A DNA stretch of 64,000 nt from JBBRYW01 sp038253945 (GTDB taxonomy: Bacteria > Actinomycetota > Thermoleophilia > Gaiellales > Gaiellaceae). The notes beneath the pieces are model-generated. The model made no database searches and had not been told where the DNA came from. It saw only the letters and a program-made list of their open reading frames with translations. Within the stretch, counting starts at the first letter, position 1. Every line of letters begins with the position of its first letter. The translations under genes and the position numbers were made by a program. Positions 32,976 to 40,586 of the stretch are shown one piece after another. The stretch lies in assembly GCA_038253945.1 (NCBI GenBank), contig JBBSGR010000009.1, positions 1-64,000 on the forward strand, given 5' to 3'.

Positions 32976-34331
32976 TCAGGTTGTAGCGCGCGACTCTGAG
33001 AGATCTCTGAGAGCGGGCAACTCGATCGTGAACCGCGAGCCCTCGGCGTAGGCTCGCCCGCCGTGGCGCTCGGCGGTCGCGCGAACGATCGCGAGCCCGA
33101 GGCCGGAGCCGGGCTTCGAGTGCTCGCCACGCCAGAACCGCTCGAAGGCGCGCGCGGCCTGAGCGCGCCGCAAGCCAGGCCCGTCGTCGCTGACGCTGAG
33201 GCGAGCGAGGCCGCCGGCGCGCTCCGCGTGCACCTTGACGCGGCCTCCTGGCGGCCCGTGCTTGTGCGCGTTCTCCACGAGGTTGGCGAGCGCACGCTCG
33301 AGCGCCGGGCGGTCCCCGAGAACCGCCACCGGCTCGGGCGCGACGACGTCGAGCGAAGGGTCGTCGCTGCCGCTTGCGCGCGCGAGCTCGTCGAGGTGCA
33401 CCTCCTCGCCCGGCGCGGCGGCCGCCTCCTCCCGCGAGAGCGCCAGTAGGTCGTTCGAGAGGCGCCCGAGCCGGTCTGCGTCGTGCTCGAGATCCGCGAC
33501 GAGCTCGGGCGTCGGCCCGTGGCGGGCGAGGTACGCGATGTTGCCGCGGAGCGCCGTCAGAGGCGTTCGCAGCTCGTGTGACGCGTCGGCCAGGAAGCGC
33601 CGCTCGCTCTCCCGCGCTCGCTGGAGGCTCGCGAGCATCCCGTTCAGCGTCGATGCCAGGCGGCCGACCTCGTCGTCGACGGGAGGCTGCGGGAGACGGT
33701 CGCGCGCGTCTCCAGTGCGCTCGATCTCGGAGGCCGCGGCGGCCAGGCGGCCGAGAGGGAGCAGGGCGCGCCGCATCAGGAACGCGACCGCCGTCGCGGC
33801 CAGCAGCGCGGCGACGAGGCCGGCGAGCGCGGTGAAGTGCCGGAGATTGGAGAGCGTGTCGCCGAGCTCGCGCGTGGAGGCCGCGACGGCGACCGCACCG
33901 CCGGCCGCAGGCCCGCCCACCTCGGCCAGCGGTGCGACGTAGATCCGGAGCCGCTCGCTGCCGAGGCGCGCGTCGGCGTACGCAGCGTCTCCCGAGTCGA
34001 TCGCGGCGGCGAGGAGCCGGTTCGCCGGCAGGACTCGACCGCCAAGCCCGAGCGAGCGAGCCAGGATGCGGCGGCGGCGGTCGACGACCTCCACCGACAA
34101 CTGTGTTCCCCCGAGTGGTGAATCGAGGGCTCCTGGAGTCGTGAGCAGCGCGGGCGCGGAGGCGCTCAGCTGGGCGATCTCCACGGCACGCTCGCGCAGC
34201 GCGGCGTCGAGCGACCGGTGGAGGTGCCGCCCGACGAGGAGATCGACGCTCGTGCCGACGGCGACGAGAGCGAGCAGGATGGCGAGCCCTGCCGCGATCA
34301 CCGTTCGGACCTGGAGCGTCCGTCCTCTCAT
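32976..34331 (-). CDS. Sensor histidine kinase
   Basis: A 451-residue kinase with two transmembrane helices (about 10-32 and 165-186) around a 130-residue outer domain. A HAMP domain (RALLPLGRLAAAASEIERTG) leads to ADASHELRTPLTALRGN (His252), the N box LVENAHKHGPPGG, and G boxes SDDGPGL and GSGLGLAIVR. The ATG at 34331 overlaps the stop of the third 29-codon mini-ORF (ATGA), with AGAGG 7 bases upstream inside that mini-ORF. So its translation is coupled to the mini-ORF array rather than directly to the regulator gene. Confidence 0.94.
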   Translation of the reverse strand: MRGRTLQVRTVIAAGLAILLALVAVGTSVDLLVGRHLHRSLDAALRERAVEIAQLSASAPALLTTPGALDSPLGGTQLSVEVVDRRRRILARSLGLGGRVLPANRLLAAAIDSGDAAYADARLGSERLRIYVAPLAEVGGPAAGGAVAVAASTRELGDTLSNLRHFTALAGLVAALLAATAVAFLMRRALLPLGRLAAAASEIERTGDARDRLPQPPVDDEVGRLASTLNGMLASLQRARESERRFLADASHELRTPLTALRGNIAYLARHGPTPELVADLEHDADRLGRLSNDLLALSREEAAAAPGEEVHLDELARASGSDDPSLDVVAPEPVAVLGDRPALERALANLVENAHKHGPPGGRVKVHAERAGGLARLSVSDDGPGLRRAQAARAFERFWRGEHSKPGSGLGLAIVRATAERHGGRAYAEGSRFTIELPALRDLSESRATT

Positions 34332-34417
34332 CGGGCAACCTCTCGAGGCTGATGCGGAGCTAGCGACTGACGACCGTAGGCGTCACTCCGGCGATCCCGG
34401 ACGCGTAGCGTGGTCAT
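34328..34417 (-). CDS. Mini-ORF 3 of tandem array (29 codons), coupling the kinase
   Basis: Starts M-T-T-L-R-V-R-D-R-R and ends H-Q-P-R-E-V-A-R. Its ATG overlaps the stop of mini-ORF 2 and its TGA overlaps the kinase ATG. Its 3' end has AGAGG seven bases before the kinase start. A few bases differ from copies 1 and 2 near the 3' end. Its function is inferred to be translational coupling; the peptide itself may have no role. Confidence 0.6.
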   Translation of the reverse strand: MTTLRVRDRRSDAYGRQSLAPHQPREVAR

Positions 34418-34503
34418 GGGGCAAGCTCCTGAGGCTGATGCGGAGCGAGTGACTGACGACCGTAGGCGTCACTCCGGCGATCCCGGACGCGTAGCGTGGT
34501 CAT
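34414..34503 (-). CDS. Mini-ORF 2 of tandem array (29 codons)
   Basis: ATG at 34503 overlaps the TGA of mini-ORF 1, and its own TGA overlaps the ATG of mini-ORF 3. The peptide begins MTTLRVRDRRSDAYGRQS and ends HQPQELAP. AGGAG lies 8 bases before the next ATG. It is essentially identical to copy 1, so duplication was recent or gene conversion keeps them alike. Confidence 0.6.
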   Translation of the reverse strand: MTTLRVRDRRSDAYGRQSLAPHQPQELAP

Positions 34504-34589
34504 GGGGCAAGCTCCTGAGGCTGATGCGGAGCGAGTGACTGACGACCGTAGGCGTCACTCCGGCGATCCCGGACGCGTAGCGTGGTCAC
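34500..34589 (-). CDS. Mini-ORF 1 of tandem array (29 codons), overlapping the regulator stop
   Basis: GTG at 34589 overlaps the response regulator stop (GTGA). The peptide begins VTTLRVRDRRSDAYGRQS and ends HQPQELAP; TGA overlaps the next unit's ATG and AGGAG precedes it by 8 bases. The highly basic, proline-containing peptide has no known domain. Confidence 0.6.
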   Translation of the reverse strand: MTTLRVRDRRSDAYGRQSLAPHQPQELAP

Positions 34590-35251
34590 CGGTCGAGCAC
34601 GAAGCCCGTGCCGCGCACGGTGGCTATCAGCGGAGGCTCGCCCAGCTTCCGGCGCAGGTACGAGACGTAGCGGTCGACGACGTTGGGGTTGGCGGCCGCG
34701 ACGCCTCCCCACACGCGGTCCAGCGCCAGCTCGCGACTGACGACGCCGCGCGGGTTTCGGAGCAGGAGCTCGAGCAGGTCCGCCTCGCGCGCGCTGAGGT
34801 CGAGATCGCGGCTGCCGCGGCGGGCCGAGCGCGCGTGCACGTCGAGGACCACGTCCCTGAAGGTCAGGAGCGCCTCGGGCTCACGTCCCCGGCGCAGGAG
34901 GGCTCGAACGCGAGCGACGAGCTCGTCGGCCGCGAACGGCTTGACGAGATAGTCGTCCGCCCCCGCGTCGAGGCCCGCGACCCGGTCCGGGACGGCGTCC
35001 CGCGCCGTCAGGAGCAGGATCGGCAGAGCCAGGCCCTTGCCGCGGAGGCGCCGGCAGACGTCCAAGCCTCCGATCCCGGGCATCCCGAGGTCGAGGACGA
35101 GCGCGTCGGGCGCTGACCGCTCGACCGCCGCCAGCGCCGCACCTCCGTCACCCACCGCGCTGACGTCGTAGCCCTCCGCGACCAGAGTTCGCTCGAGCAT
35201 CCGCCTGATCGGCGCGTCGTCGTCGACGACGAGGATCGCTGCGGACGACAC
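34586..35251 (-). CDS. OmpR-family response regulator
   Basis: A 221-residue protein from GTG 35251. The receiver has VVDDD, the phosphorylated Asp54 in VLDLGMPGIGG and Lys104 in DYLVKPF. The winged helix (LDLSAREADLLELLLRNPRG, VDRYVSYLRRKLGE, VRGTGFVLDR) is OmpR type. It is the first gene of the set regulator, three mini-ORFs, kinase, LolA-like protein, ABC ATPase, permease. It probably controls that transporter; no direct-repeat operator is obvious in the 50 bases upstream shared with the divergent VOC gene. Confidence 0.95.
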   Translation of the reverse strand: MSSAAILVVDDDAPIRRMLERTLVAEGYDVSAVGDGGAALAAVERSAPDALVLDLGMPGIGGLDVCRRLRGKGLALPILLLTARDAVPDRVAGLDAGADDYLVKPFAADELVARVRALLRRGREPEALLTFRDVVLDVHARSARRGSRDLDLSAREADLLELLLRNPRGVVSRELALDRVWGGVAAANPNVVDRYVSYLRRKLGEPPLIATVRGTGFVLDR

Positions 35252-35301
35252 GAAGCTAGCGTAGCCCCGCCCCGCCGAGAGAAGCCCTATGGTCTATTGC
35301 C

Positions 35302-35643
35302 ATGCCGCTTGGACTGATCGAGTTCCCCGCCGACGACCTGGGCCGCGCGCGCCGCTTCTGGGAAGGCCTGCTCGACGTCTCGCTCGAGGAGCGGACCGAG
35401 GCGGAAGGCGAGGGTTTGGAAACGCAGGGCGAACGCCCGTCGCTCGGGCTGCACGAGCGCGGCCGTGGCCCGGGTGATCGCTTCTCGCTGCCGTACTTCT
35501 ACGTCCCGGATCTTCCGCAGGCGCTCGCGCGCGTCGTCGAGCTCGGGGGGAGCATCGTCCATCCGGGCGAGCGCTGGGCGATCTGCCGCGACTCAGAGGG
35601 CAGCCCGTTCGGCTTGGCGGCCGAGCGAGGCGGCTCGTTCTGA
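35302..35643 (+). CDS. VOC-family (glyoxalase/bleomycin resistance-like) protein
   Basis: A 113-residue single-domain VOC protein. It starts with LGLIEFPADDLGRARRFWEG, the first beta-alpha unit of the fold, and continues through FYVPDLPQALARVVELGGSI to CRDSEGSPFGLAAE. The usual first histidine ligand is replaced (LIEF instead of DHV), and only the last glutamate-like position is clear, so metal binding is doubtful. TATGGT 8 bases before the ATG suggests a leaderless transcript. It sits 8 bases before a second VOC gene. Confidence 0.85.
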   Translation: MPLGLIEFPADDLGRARRFWEGLLDVSLEERTEAEGEGLETQGERPSLGLHERGRGPGDRFSLPYFYVPDLPQALARVVELGGSIVHPGERWAICRDSEGSPFGLAAERGGSF

Positions 35644-35651
35644 CAGAGCGC

Positions 35652-36401
35652 GTGTTCGACCACGTAACCATTCGTGTCTCGGACCGAAAGGCGTCCCAGC
35701 GGTTCTACGAGACGGTGCTGCGCTCGCTCGGCATCGAAAGAACGCACTCGGACGAGCACTACGCCGAATGGGACGACTTCTCGCTCTCGAGCGCGACCGA
35801 CGAGAAGCCGCTCACGCGGCGTTTGCACATCGGGTTCGTTGCGCCCTCGCGCGGCCACGTGGACGAGCTCTGGCGTGTCGGGACGGATGTCGGCTACCCG
35901 GACGACGGCGCACCCGGTCCGCGGCCGCAGTACAGCGCGGATTACTACGGCTCGTTCCTGCTCGATCCGGACGGCAACAGCGCCGAGGCCGTGTACCACG
36001 GCTCGCCGCGCACTGGCGGGATCGACCATCTCTGGCTCCGCGTCGCGGATGTCGCGGCATCGAGACGGTTCTACGACACTGTCGCGCCGCACACCGGCTT
36101 TCGCCTCCGGAGTGAGACTCCCGAGCTTGCCCACTTCGCGGGCGACGGCGCCTCCTTCTCCGTCGTGCTCGGAACGCCGACCGAGCACGTCCACATGGCG
36201 TTCCTGGCGAGCGAGAACGCGAGGGTGGACGCCTTCCATCAAGCGGCGACGGCGGCCGGCTTTCGCGACAACGGCGCTCCCGGGGAGCGACCGATCTACC
36301 ACGGCGGCTACTACGGCGCGTTCGTCCTCGACCCTGACGGGAACAACGTCGAACTGGTGAACCACAACCGCTTTTCCCCCCTCACGTGCGCGCTGAGGTG
36401 A
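35652..36401 (+). CDS. Two-domain VOC-family dioxygenase-like protein, 3' end altered by an IS remnant
   Basis: A 249-residue protein from GTG 35652 with two VOC domains. Domain 1 has FDHVTIRVSDRKASQRFYET, RLHIGFVAP, and DPDGNSAEAV; domain 2 has IDHLWLRVADVAASRRFYDT, VHMAFLAS and DPDGNNVELV. Each thus has the His-His-Glu set of a metal-binding VOC module. It could be an extradiol dioxygenase, glyoxalase or resistance protein. The last eight residues (SPLTCALR) read into IS630-derived sequence, so the native stop was probably lost or replaced when the element arrived; the fold itself is complete. Confidence 0.85.
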   Translation: MFDHVTIRVSDRKASQRFYETVLRSLGIERTHSDEHYAEWDDFSLSSATDEKPLTRRLHIGFVAPSRGHVDELWRVGTDVGYPDDGAPGPRPQYSADYYGSFLLDPDGNSAEAVYHGSPRTGGIDHLWLRVADVAASRRFYDTVAPHTGFRLRSETPELAHFAGDGASFSVVLGTPTEHVHMAFLASENARVDAFHQAATAAGFRDNGAPGERPIYHGGYYGAFVLDPDGNNVELVNHNRFSPLTCALR

Positions 36402-37081
36402 TCGCGATGGCCTGCAAGTTGCCCGCAGCCAGCGGCGTGCCGCTGTTGCGGTGGTCGGCGGCAGAGCTCGCGCGAGAGGCGGCCACGCCAGCGGGATCGT
36501 CGAGCGGATCAGCGACGTGACGGTCTGGCGCTGGCTGTCGCAGGACGCGATCAAGCCCTGACAGCACCGCTCCTGGATCTTCCCGCACGACCCGCGCTTC
36601 GCCGAGCGCGCCGGCCGATCCTCGACCTCGACGCCGGCCGCTGGCAGGGCGAGCGCCTGCATCCCGGCGACTACGTGATCTGCGCCGACGAGAAACCGTC
36701 GATACAGGCGCGCAAGCGGATCCACGCCACGCTGCCCGGCGTGCCGGGTGAGGGCCAGAAGGTCGAGCACGAGTACGAGCGCAAAGGGGCGCTGTGCTAC
36801 CTGGCCGCCTGGGACGCCCGCCGCGCGCGCATCTTCGACCGCTGGACGGCATCGAACCGTTCGATCAACTCGTCGAGCAGTTCATGCCCCCAGCACCCCT
36901 ACAGCCGCGCCCAGCGCGTCTTCCTGGTCATCGACAACGGCTCCGCGCACCGCGGCGAACGCTCGATCGACCGCCTCCAGGGCGCCTGGCCCAACCTGAT
37001 CGTCGTGCACACGCCCATCCACGCCTCCTGGCTCAACCAGGCCGAGATCTACTTCTCCGTCGTCAAGCCATGCTCGCCACT
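36380..37081 (+). mobile_element. Decayed IS630-family transposase (5' and 3' truncated)
   Basis: Fragments of an IS630/DDE transposase occur in several frames: EVIAMACKLPAASGVPLLRW, SGIVERISDVTVWRWLSQDA, then an in-frame TGA at 36559-36561 where TGG (Trp) is expected, SWIFPHDPRFAERAG, and ICADEKPSIQAR onward. All three catalytic residues are recognisable: Asp in ADEKPSIQAR, Asp in VFLVIDNGSAHRG and Glu in SWLNQAEIYFS. A frameshift lies near 36885. The N-terminal helix-turn-helix and the sequence beyond YFSVV are missing, and no terminal inverted repeats are visible. It is dead. Confidence 0.88.
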
Positions 37082-37118
37082 GGTGCGACTGCCGAGCAAT
37101 CGGCGTAGCGTTTAGCCG

Positions 37119-38042
37119 ATGAACACGGATCCCACGTACGTCGTCGAGACCGAAGGCCTCGTCAAGCGCTTCGGGAATCGCACCGCCGTCGACGGAGTCG
37201 ACCTTCGCATTCCAGCCGGCTCGGCTTTCGGCTACCTCGGGCCGAACGGTGCGGGCAAGACCACGCTCATCCGGATGCTCCTCGGCCTCACGTCGATCAC
37301 TTCGGGCGAGGCGCGGCTGCTGGGCCACGCCATTCCCGCCGGCCGGGCGGAGGCCCTGGCCCGTGTCGGGGCGATCGTCGAGGAGCCGCGCTTCCACCAC
37401 TTCCTGACCGGCAGGGAAAACCTCTCGATCGCGGCGGCCGCTCGCGAGCCCGAGGCGCACACGCGCATCAAGGGAACCCTGGCCCGGGTCGGGCTGGGTA
37501 ACCGCGCCGACGAGCGCGTGAAGGCGTACTCGCTCGGCATGCGCCAGCGCCTCGGCATCGCCCGCTGCCTGCTCGGAGACCCCGAGCTCTTGATCCTGGA
37601 CGAGCCGATGAACGGCCTCGATCCGGCCGGGATGGAGGAATTTCGCCACCTGATCCGCGGCTTCGTCGACGAGGGTCGGACCGTCGTTATCTCGTCGCAC
37701 CTGCTCGACGAGGTCGAGAAGACCTGCGATGCGATCGCGATCGTCGACCGCGGCCGCATCGTCGTTCAGGGCTCGGTCGAGGAGTTGACGGGCGAGGCAG
37801 CGAGCGTGATCGTCGCGACCGACGACGACGTCAGAGCCGAGGCCGTGCTCGGCGACCATGCCGTCGAGCTGATCGAAGGCGGGCTCCGCGTTCAAGTCGA
37901 GGGAGAAACGACCGTGGCGGCTGCGGCGATCAACCGGCGCCTCGTGGAGGCCGGTCTCGACGTCCACCGCCTCGAGCCCGAGCGGATCTCGCTCGAGCGC
38001 CGCTTCCTCGAGATCACATCCCGTCTGGAGGCCGCGGCATGA
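37119..38042 (+). CDS. ABC transporter ATPase (BcrA/NatA type)
   Basis: A 307-residue ATPase with Walker A GPNGAGKTT, signature YSLGMRQRLG, Walker B LLILDEPMNGLD and H-loop SSHLLDEVEK, plus a C-terminal regulatory extension (VELIEGGLRVQVEGETTV). Its stop overlaps the start of a 29-codon mini-ORF (ATGA), which in turn leads into the permease gene. The IS630 remnant ends just upstream, so the promoter must lie within or beyond remnant sequence, or the gene relies on an outward promoter created by it. Confidence 0.94.
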   Translation: MNTDPTYVVETEGLVKRFGNRTAVDGVDLRIPAGSAFGYLGPNGAGKTTLIRMLLGLTSITSGEARLLGHAIPAGRAEALARVGAIVEEPRFHHFLTGRENLSIAAAAREPEAHTRIKGTLARVGLGNRADERVKAYSLGMRQRLGIARCLLGDPELLILDEPMNGLDPAGMEEFRHLIRGFVDEGRTVVISSHLLDEVEKTCDAIAIVDRGRIVVQGSVEELTGEAASVIVATDDDVRAEAVLGDHAVELIEGGLRVQVEGETTVAAAAINRRLVEAGLDVHRLEPERISLERRFLEITSRLEAAA

Positions 38043-38128
38043 GCACGCTACGCGTCCGGGATCGCCGGAGCGACGCCCGCGGTCGACGGTCGCCCGCTCC
38101 GCATGAGCCTCAAGAGGTTGGCCTCTGA
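38039..38128 (+). CDS. Mini-ORF (29 codons) between ABC ATPase and permease
   Basis: ATG 38039 overlaps the ATPase stop; TGA 38126-38128 overlaps a CTG that appears to start the permease. The peptide begins MSTLRVRDRRSDARGRRS and ends HEPQEVGL. Its first 30 bases match the tandem copies at 34.4 kb apart from one base in the second codon. AGAGG lies seven bases before the CTG. Confidence 0.62.
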   Translation: MSTLRVRDRRSDARGRRSPAPHEPQEVGL

Positions 38129-38934
38129 GACCGTACGCGCCGTCGTCCCCGTTCCCGGGCCCGAGGCTCGTGGGAGCAGAGGTCCTGAAGCTCCGCAAGC
38201 GGCGGGGTCTCGTCGTCACCGTCGGCCTGCTCACCGTCGGCGCGAGCGTCCTCGTCTGGGGCATCCTGATCCTGCTCCACGCCCTCAACGCCGCCAAACA
38301 CGGCCCTGCCGGCGGGGTCACGAACCTGGGACACAGCCTCTGGGTGCTCGGGACGCTGGGCTCCGTTGCCGCGATTCTCGTCGGGGGCACGGCCGGCGCC
38401 GGCGATCTCGGCGCCAACGTCTTCAGGGAGCTCGCCGTCACCGGGCGCTCTCGCATCGCGCTCTACACGGCGCGGATCCCCGGAGGGCTCGCGTTCCTGC
38501 TCACCTTCGTCGCTGTCGCCTACGGGATTGCGGCGATCGCGAGCGTCACGTTTGCGGGGTTCCTCGCCCCGCCGTCCGCCGGCTTGCTGGTGCGCGGCGG
38601 GCTTTGGGCGCTGCTCGCGACGAGCTTCTGGTTCCTGGTCGCGCTCGGCTTCTCGTCCCTCGTCGGGTCGCGCACGACGCCGGTCGCGATCCTGCTTCCC
38701 TTTCACCTCGCCGTCAGCCAGATCCTCGTCTCGCTCGCCTTCCTCGGGGCCGCCCGCGAGGCGGTGCCGATCGCCGGGCTCGACCGGCTGCTTCCCCATG
38801 CAATGGCCGGTTCGGCTGGATCGACGAACGGCTCGTTGGAGATCTCGATCGCAGCTGCGGCACTCGTGCTCGTGGCGTGGGCCTTCGCATCGGCGGTTCT
38901 GGGTGCCTGGCGAGTCACGACCCGCGACGCCTAG
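38125..38934 (+). CDS. ABC-2 type transporter permease
   Basis: About 269 residues and six transmembrane helices. GAEVLKLRKRRGLVVTVGLL is the typical N-terminus of an ABC-2 permease and GTAGAGDLGANVFRELAVTG the typical loop after helix 2. The first conventional start is GTG 38170, but the preceding codons are open back to CTG 38125, which overlaps the mini-ORF stop (CTGA) and has AGAGG seven bases upstream; I place the start there. It pairs with the ATPase at 37119. The exported compound is unknown. Confidence 0.88.
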   Translation: MRPYAPSSPFPGPRLVGAEVLKLRKRRGLVVTVGLLTVGASVLVWGILILLHALNAAKHGPAGGVTNLGHSLWVLGTLGSVAAILVGGTAGAGDLGANVFRELAVTGRSRIALYTARIPGGLAFLLTFVAVAYGIAAIASVTFAGFLAPPSAGLLVRGGLWALLATSFWFLVALGFSSLVGSRTTPVAILLPFHLAVSQILVSLAFLGAAREAVPIAGLDRLLPHAMAGSAGSTNGSLEISIAAAALVLVAWAFASAVLGAWRVTTRDA

Positions 38935-39074
38935 CCGCGAAACCGCGTTCGCCGAAAGCCCGTGTAGCGCACACATCGTTTCCCCAGGCTGCGTCCAGGA
39001 AGCTCCCATCAACGTGGGCGACGCTGCAGTCACGTCCGAAATCCGTCGGGCGGAACCTGACCGAAGGAGTAGAG

Positions 39075-39485
39075 ATGATTGGCATCACGAAGCAGCGGTC
39101 GCTGACGAAGGCGCTCACCATCGGCGCCCTCGTCCTCGGCGTCGCGGGCGGCAGCTACGGTGTCGCCAGCGCGGCAAGCGGCTCCGGCGGGAGCGCCGGA
39201 GCGAGTAGTGCTCAGGCTGCGGCATCCCACTGGGTTCAGAGCGCGCCGAACGCGCAGAGGCCCTGGGGTGCCCAGCGCAGCGACGAGACGCTCCTGACCG
39301 GTAGCGCTCTCAGCAAGGTCACCCAACTGGCCCAGAGCAAGGTCAGCGGCGGCACCGCCGTCCGCGTCGAGACGGACGCCGACGGGAATGCGGCCTACGA
39401 AGCCCATCTGACCAAGGCGGACGGCACGCCCGTCACCGTCTATGTCGACAAGGGCTTCAATGTCGTCAGTGTTCAGACCCGCTGA
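39075..39485 (+). CDS. Small secreted PepSY-like protein
   Basis: A 136-residue protein from ATG 39075 with AAGGAG five bases upstream. Residues 1-32 form a signal peptide (LTIGALVLGVAGGSYGVASA). After a Ser/Gly-rich linker comes a PepSY-type unit: ALSKVTQLAQSKVSGGTAVR, VETDADGNAAYEAHLTKADG and VTVYVDKGFNVVSVQ. PepSY domains inhibit proteases or sense the envelope. It follows the ABC-2 pair after a 140-base gap and probably has its own promoter. Confidence 0.82.
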   Translation: MIGITKQRSLTKALTIGALVLGVAGGSYGVASAASGSGGSAGASSAQAAASHWVQSAPNAQRPWGAQRSDETLLTGSALSKVTQLAQSKVSGGTAVRVETDADGNAAYEAHLTKADGTPVTVYVDKGFNVVSVQTR

Positions 39486-39802
39486 CGCTCCACCGATGTA
39501 ACCGGGCCCCGCGGCCGTGGACGGCCGCGGGCCGTGCGCCGTGGCGCGCCGGTTCGAGTTGATTCGTTTGGCACCCGCGCCACGATCGACCGGTCCTTCG
39601 ACAGCGTCTCGATCCGAGATACAGGGCGTGCCGACGAGCACGACGGCCTGTCGCCTGCGACAGACGTCTGCGCTTCCGGTGTCCGGTCGCCCGTCGAGTT
39701 GCCCCACCGGATCGGCTGATACGTCGTACAGGTCAACTTCCGACGAGCCGAGTGACCGGACGTGCCCGCAGCAGGCTCGGACGCCGGCTCGCGGTGCTCG
39801 CG
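39486..39802. other. Gene-free stretch with a GC-rich hairpin
   Basis: The first part holds a hairpin (about 39509-39530, arms CCGCGGCCG and CGGCCGCGG) without a U tract, a plausible terminator for the PepSY-like gene. On the minus strand near 39735-39690 the short stretch DLYDVSADPVGQLDG looks like the end of a sulfatase, but it is too short to call. Nothing else is recognisable. Confidence 0.4.
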
Positions 39803-40266
39803 CTAGCCCTCGCCGTCCCAGTAGTCGAGGATCGGGCCGGGTCGACTGAGCAATACGCGCTCGCCCCTCGCGTTCCGGGCGCCGAACTTGCCGCTGTCGG
39901 GGTAGTGGACGAGGTCCGGCGCGATCAGGGTCGACAGCATGAGGACCCGGATCGGCGTGTCGGTCCGGTTGCTCACCTGGTGCCGGCCCTCGTCTCCGCG
40001 CGGGAACGCGACGACGTCACCCTCCTGGAGGTCGTGCTCTCCGTCGGGCGTCCGCAGCGTGGGCTGCCCGCGAACGACGAGCAGCCACTCCTCGTTCGCG
40101 TGGTGCGTGTGGGCCACAGCCGGTCGCCCGGCTCGAGCTCGTACAAGCTCCCACCGATCAGCTCGGCGCCGATGTGTGCGCCCACCCAGGCGTCCTTGCT
40201 CCTCCAGCCGGGCCGGTTCTCCGTGCGGTTCCACTCGTCGCCGTGCAGGTTGAAGACCTTGGGCAC
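39803..40266 (-). pseudogene. Cupin-domain protein gene with a frameshift
   Basis: The 5' frame from GTG 40266 reads VFNLHGDEWNRTENRPGWRS, WVGAHIGAELIGGSLYELEP and GDRLWP, then loses sense. The other frame continues AHTHHANEEWLLVVRGQPTL, EGDVVAFPRGDEGRHQVSNR and SGKFGARN up to LDYWDGEG. Together they make a complete single-domain cupin of about 153 residues with the metal-binding His-x-His...Glu motif spanning the break (HTHHANEE) and the second histidine in GRHQV. The shift near 40120-40130 is one net base. It may be a recent mutation or a sequencing error, since the rest looks intact. Confidence 0.7.
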
Positions 40267-40586
40267 TCGCCGAGACTACGCCTTTGGCCTCTCACGCGCT
40301 TCGCAGTGACAGGCCTGCTCGCGACGGATGGCGAGCTCGCTCTCGAGCGCCTCGGTCATCGCACTATATGCCAGTGTGCTTTCGACCCGATGGTCGGGTC
40401 GGATCGCTCACTGCCCGAGCTGCGTTGCCGTCTTGGTGTCGTCGCACGCGGTCGCATCATCCGGGTTGCAATGCGCGACCTGCGGTCCGGCGCTCTTCAC
40501 CGATGTGGAGGGCGACGAAGGCGCTGGATGGGCGAGCTGGGCGCCGAGGGTTACGCGCAGGGGAGGTCGTCCGTGAGAATGAACGA
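40267..40586. other. Gene-free stretch upstream of the kinase-like gene
   Basis: No convincing coding signal, repeat or RNA structure is seen on either strand. Several short open frames overlap without codon bias or recognisable motifs. It probably contains the promoters of the divergent cupin and kinase-like genes. Confidence 0.4.

Larger units (their letters stand above)
34328..34589 (-). repeat. Three tandem 86-base repeats, each an overlapping 29-codon ORF
   Basis: The spacer between response regulator (stop 34586-34588) and kinase (start 34331) consists entirely of three near-identical 86-base units in the direction of the genes. The first two differ only in the GTG versus ATG start; the third has a handful of changes. 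Related single units occur at 38039, 43105 and, more diverged, 61293. Confidence 0.93.

Noticed and set aside
32140..34338. Open frame of 732 codons on the minus strand over the kinase and LolA-like genes
   Set aside because: It crosses the gap between two good genes in another frame and consists of Arg/Ala/Pro-rich sequence.
39690..39735. Sulfatase-like scrap (DLYDVSADP) on the minus strand
   Set aside because: Fewer than 20 residues look similar and nothing upstream supports it; too short to call a pseudogene.
40328..40576. 82-codon open frame with two CxxC pairs, like a zinc ribbon
   Set aside because: Spacing and surrounding residues do not fit a zinc-ribbon family, there is no ribosome site, and codon use is not that of a gene here.
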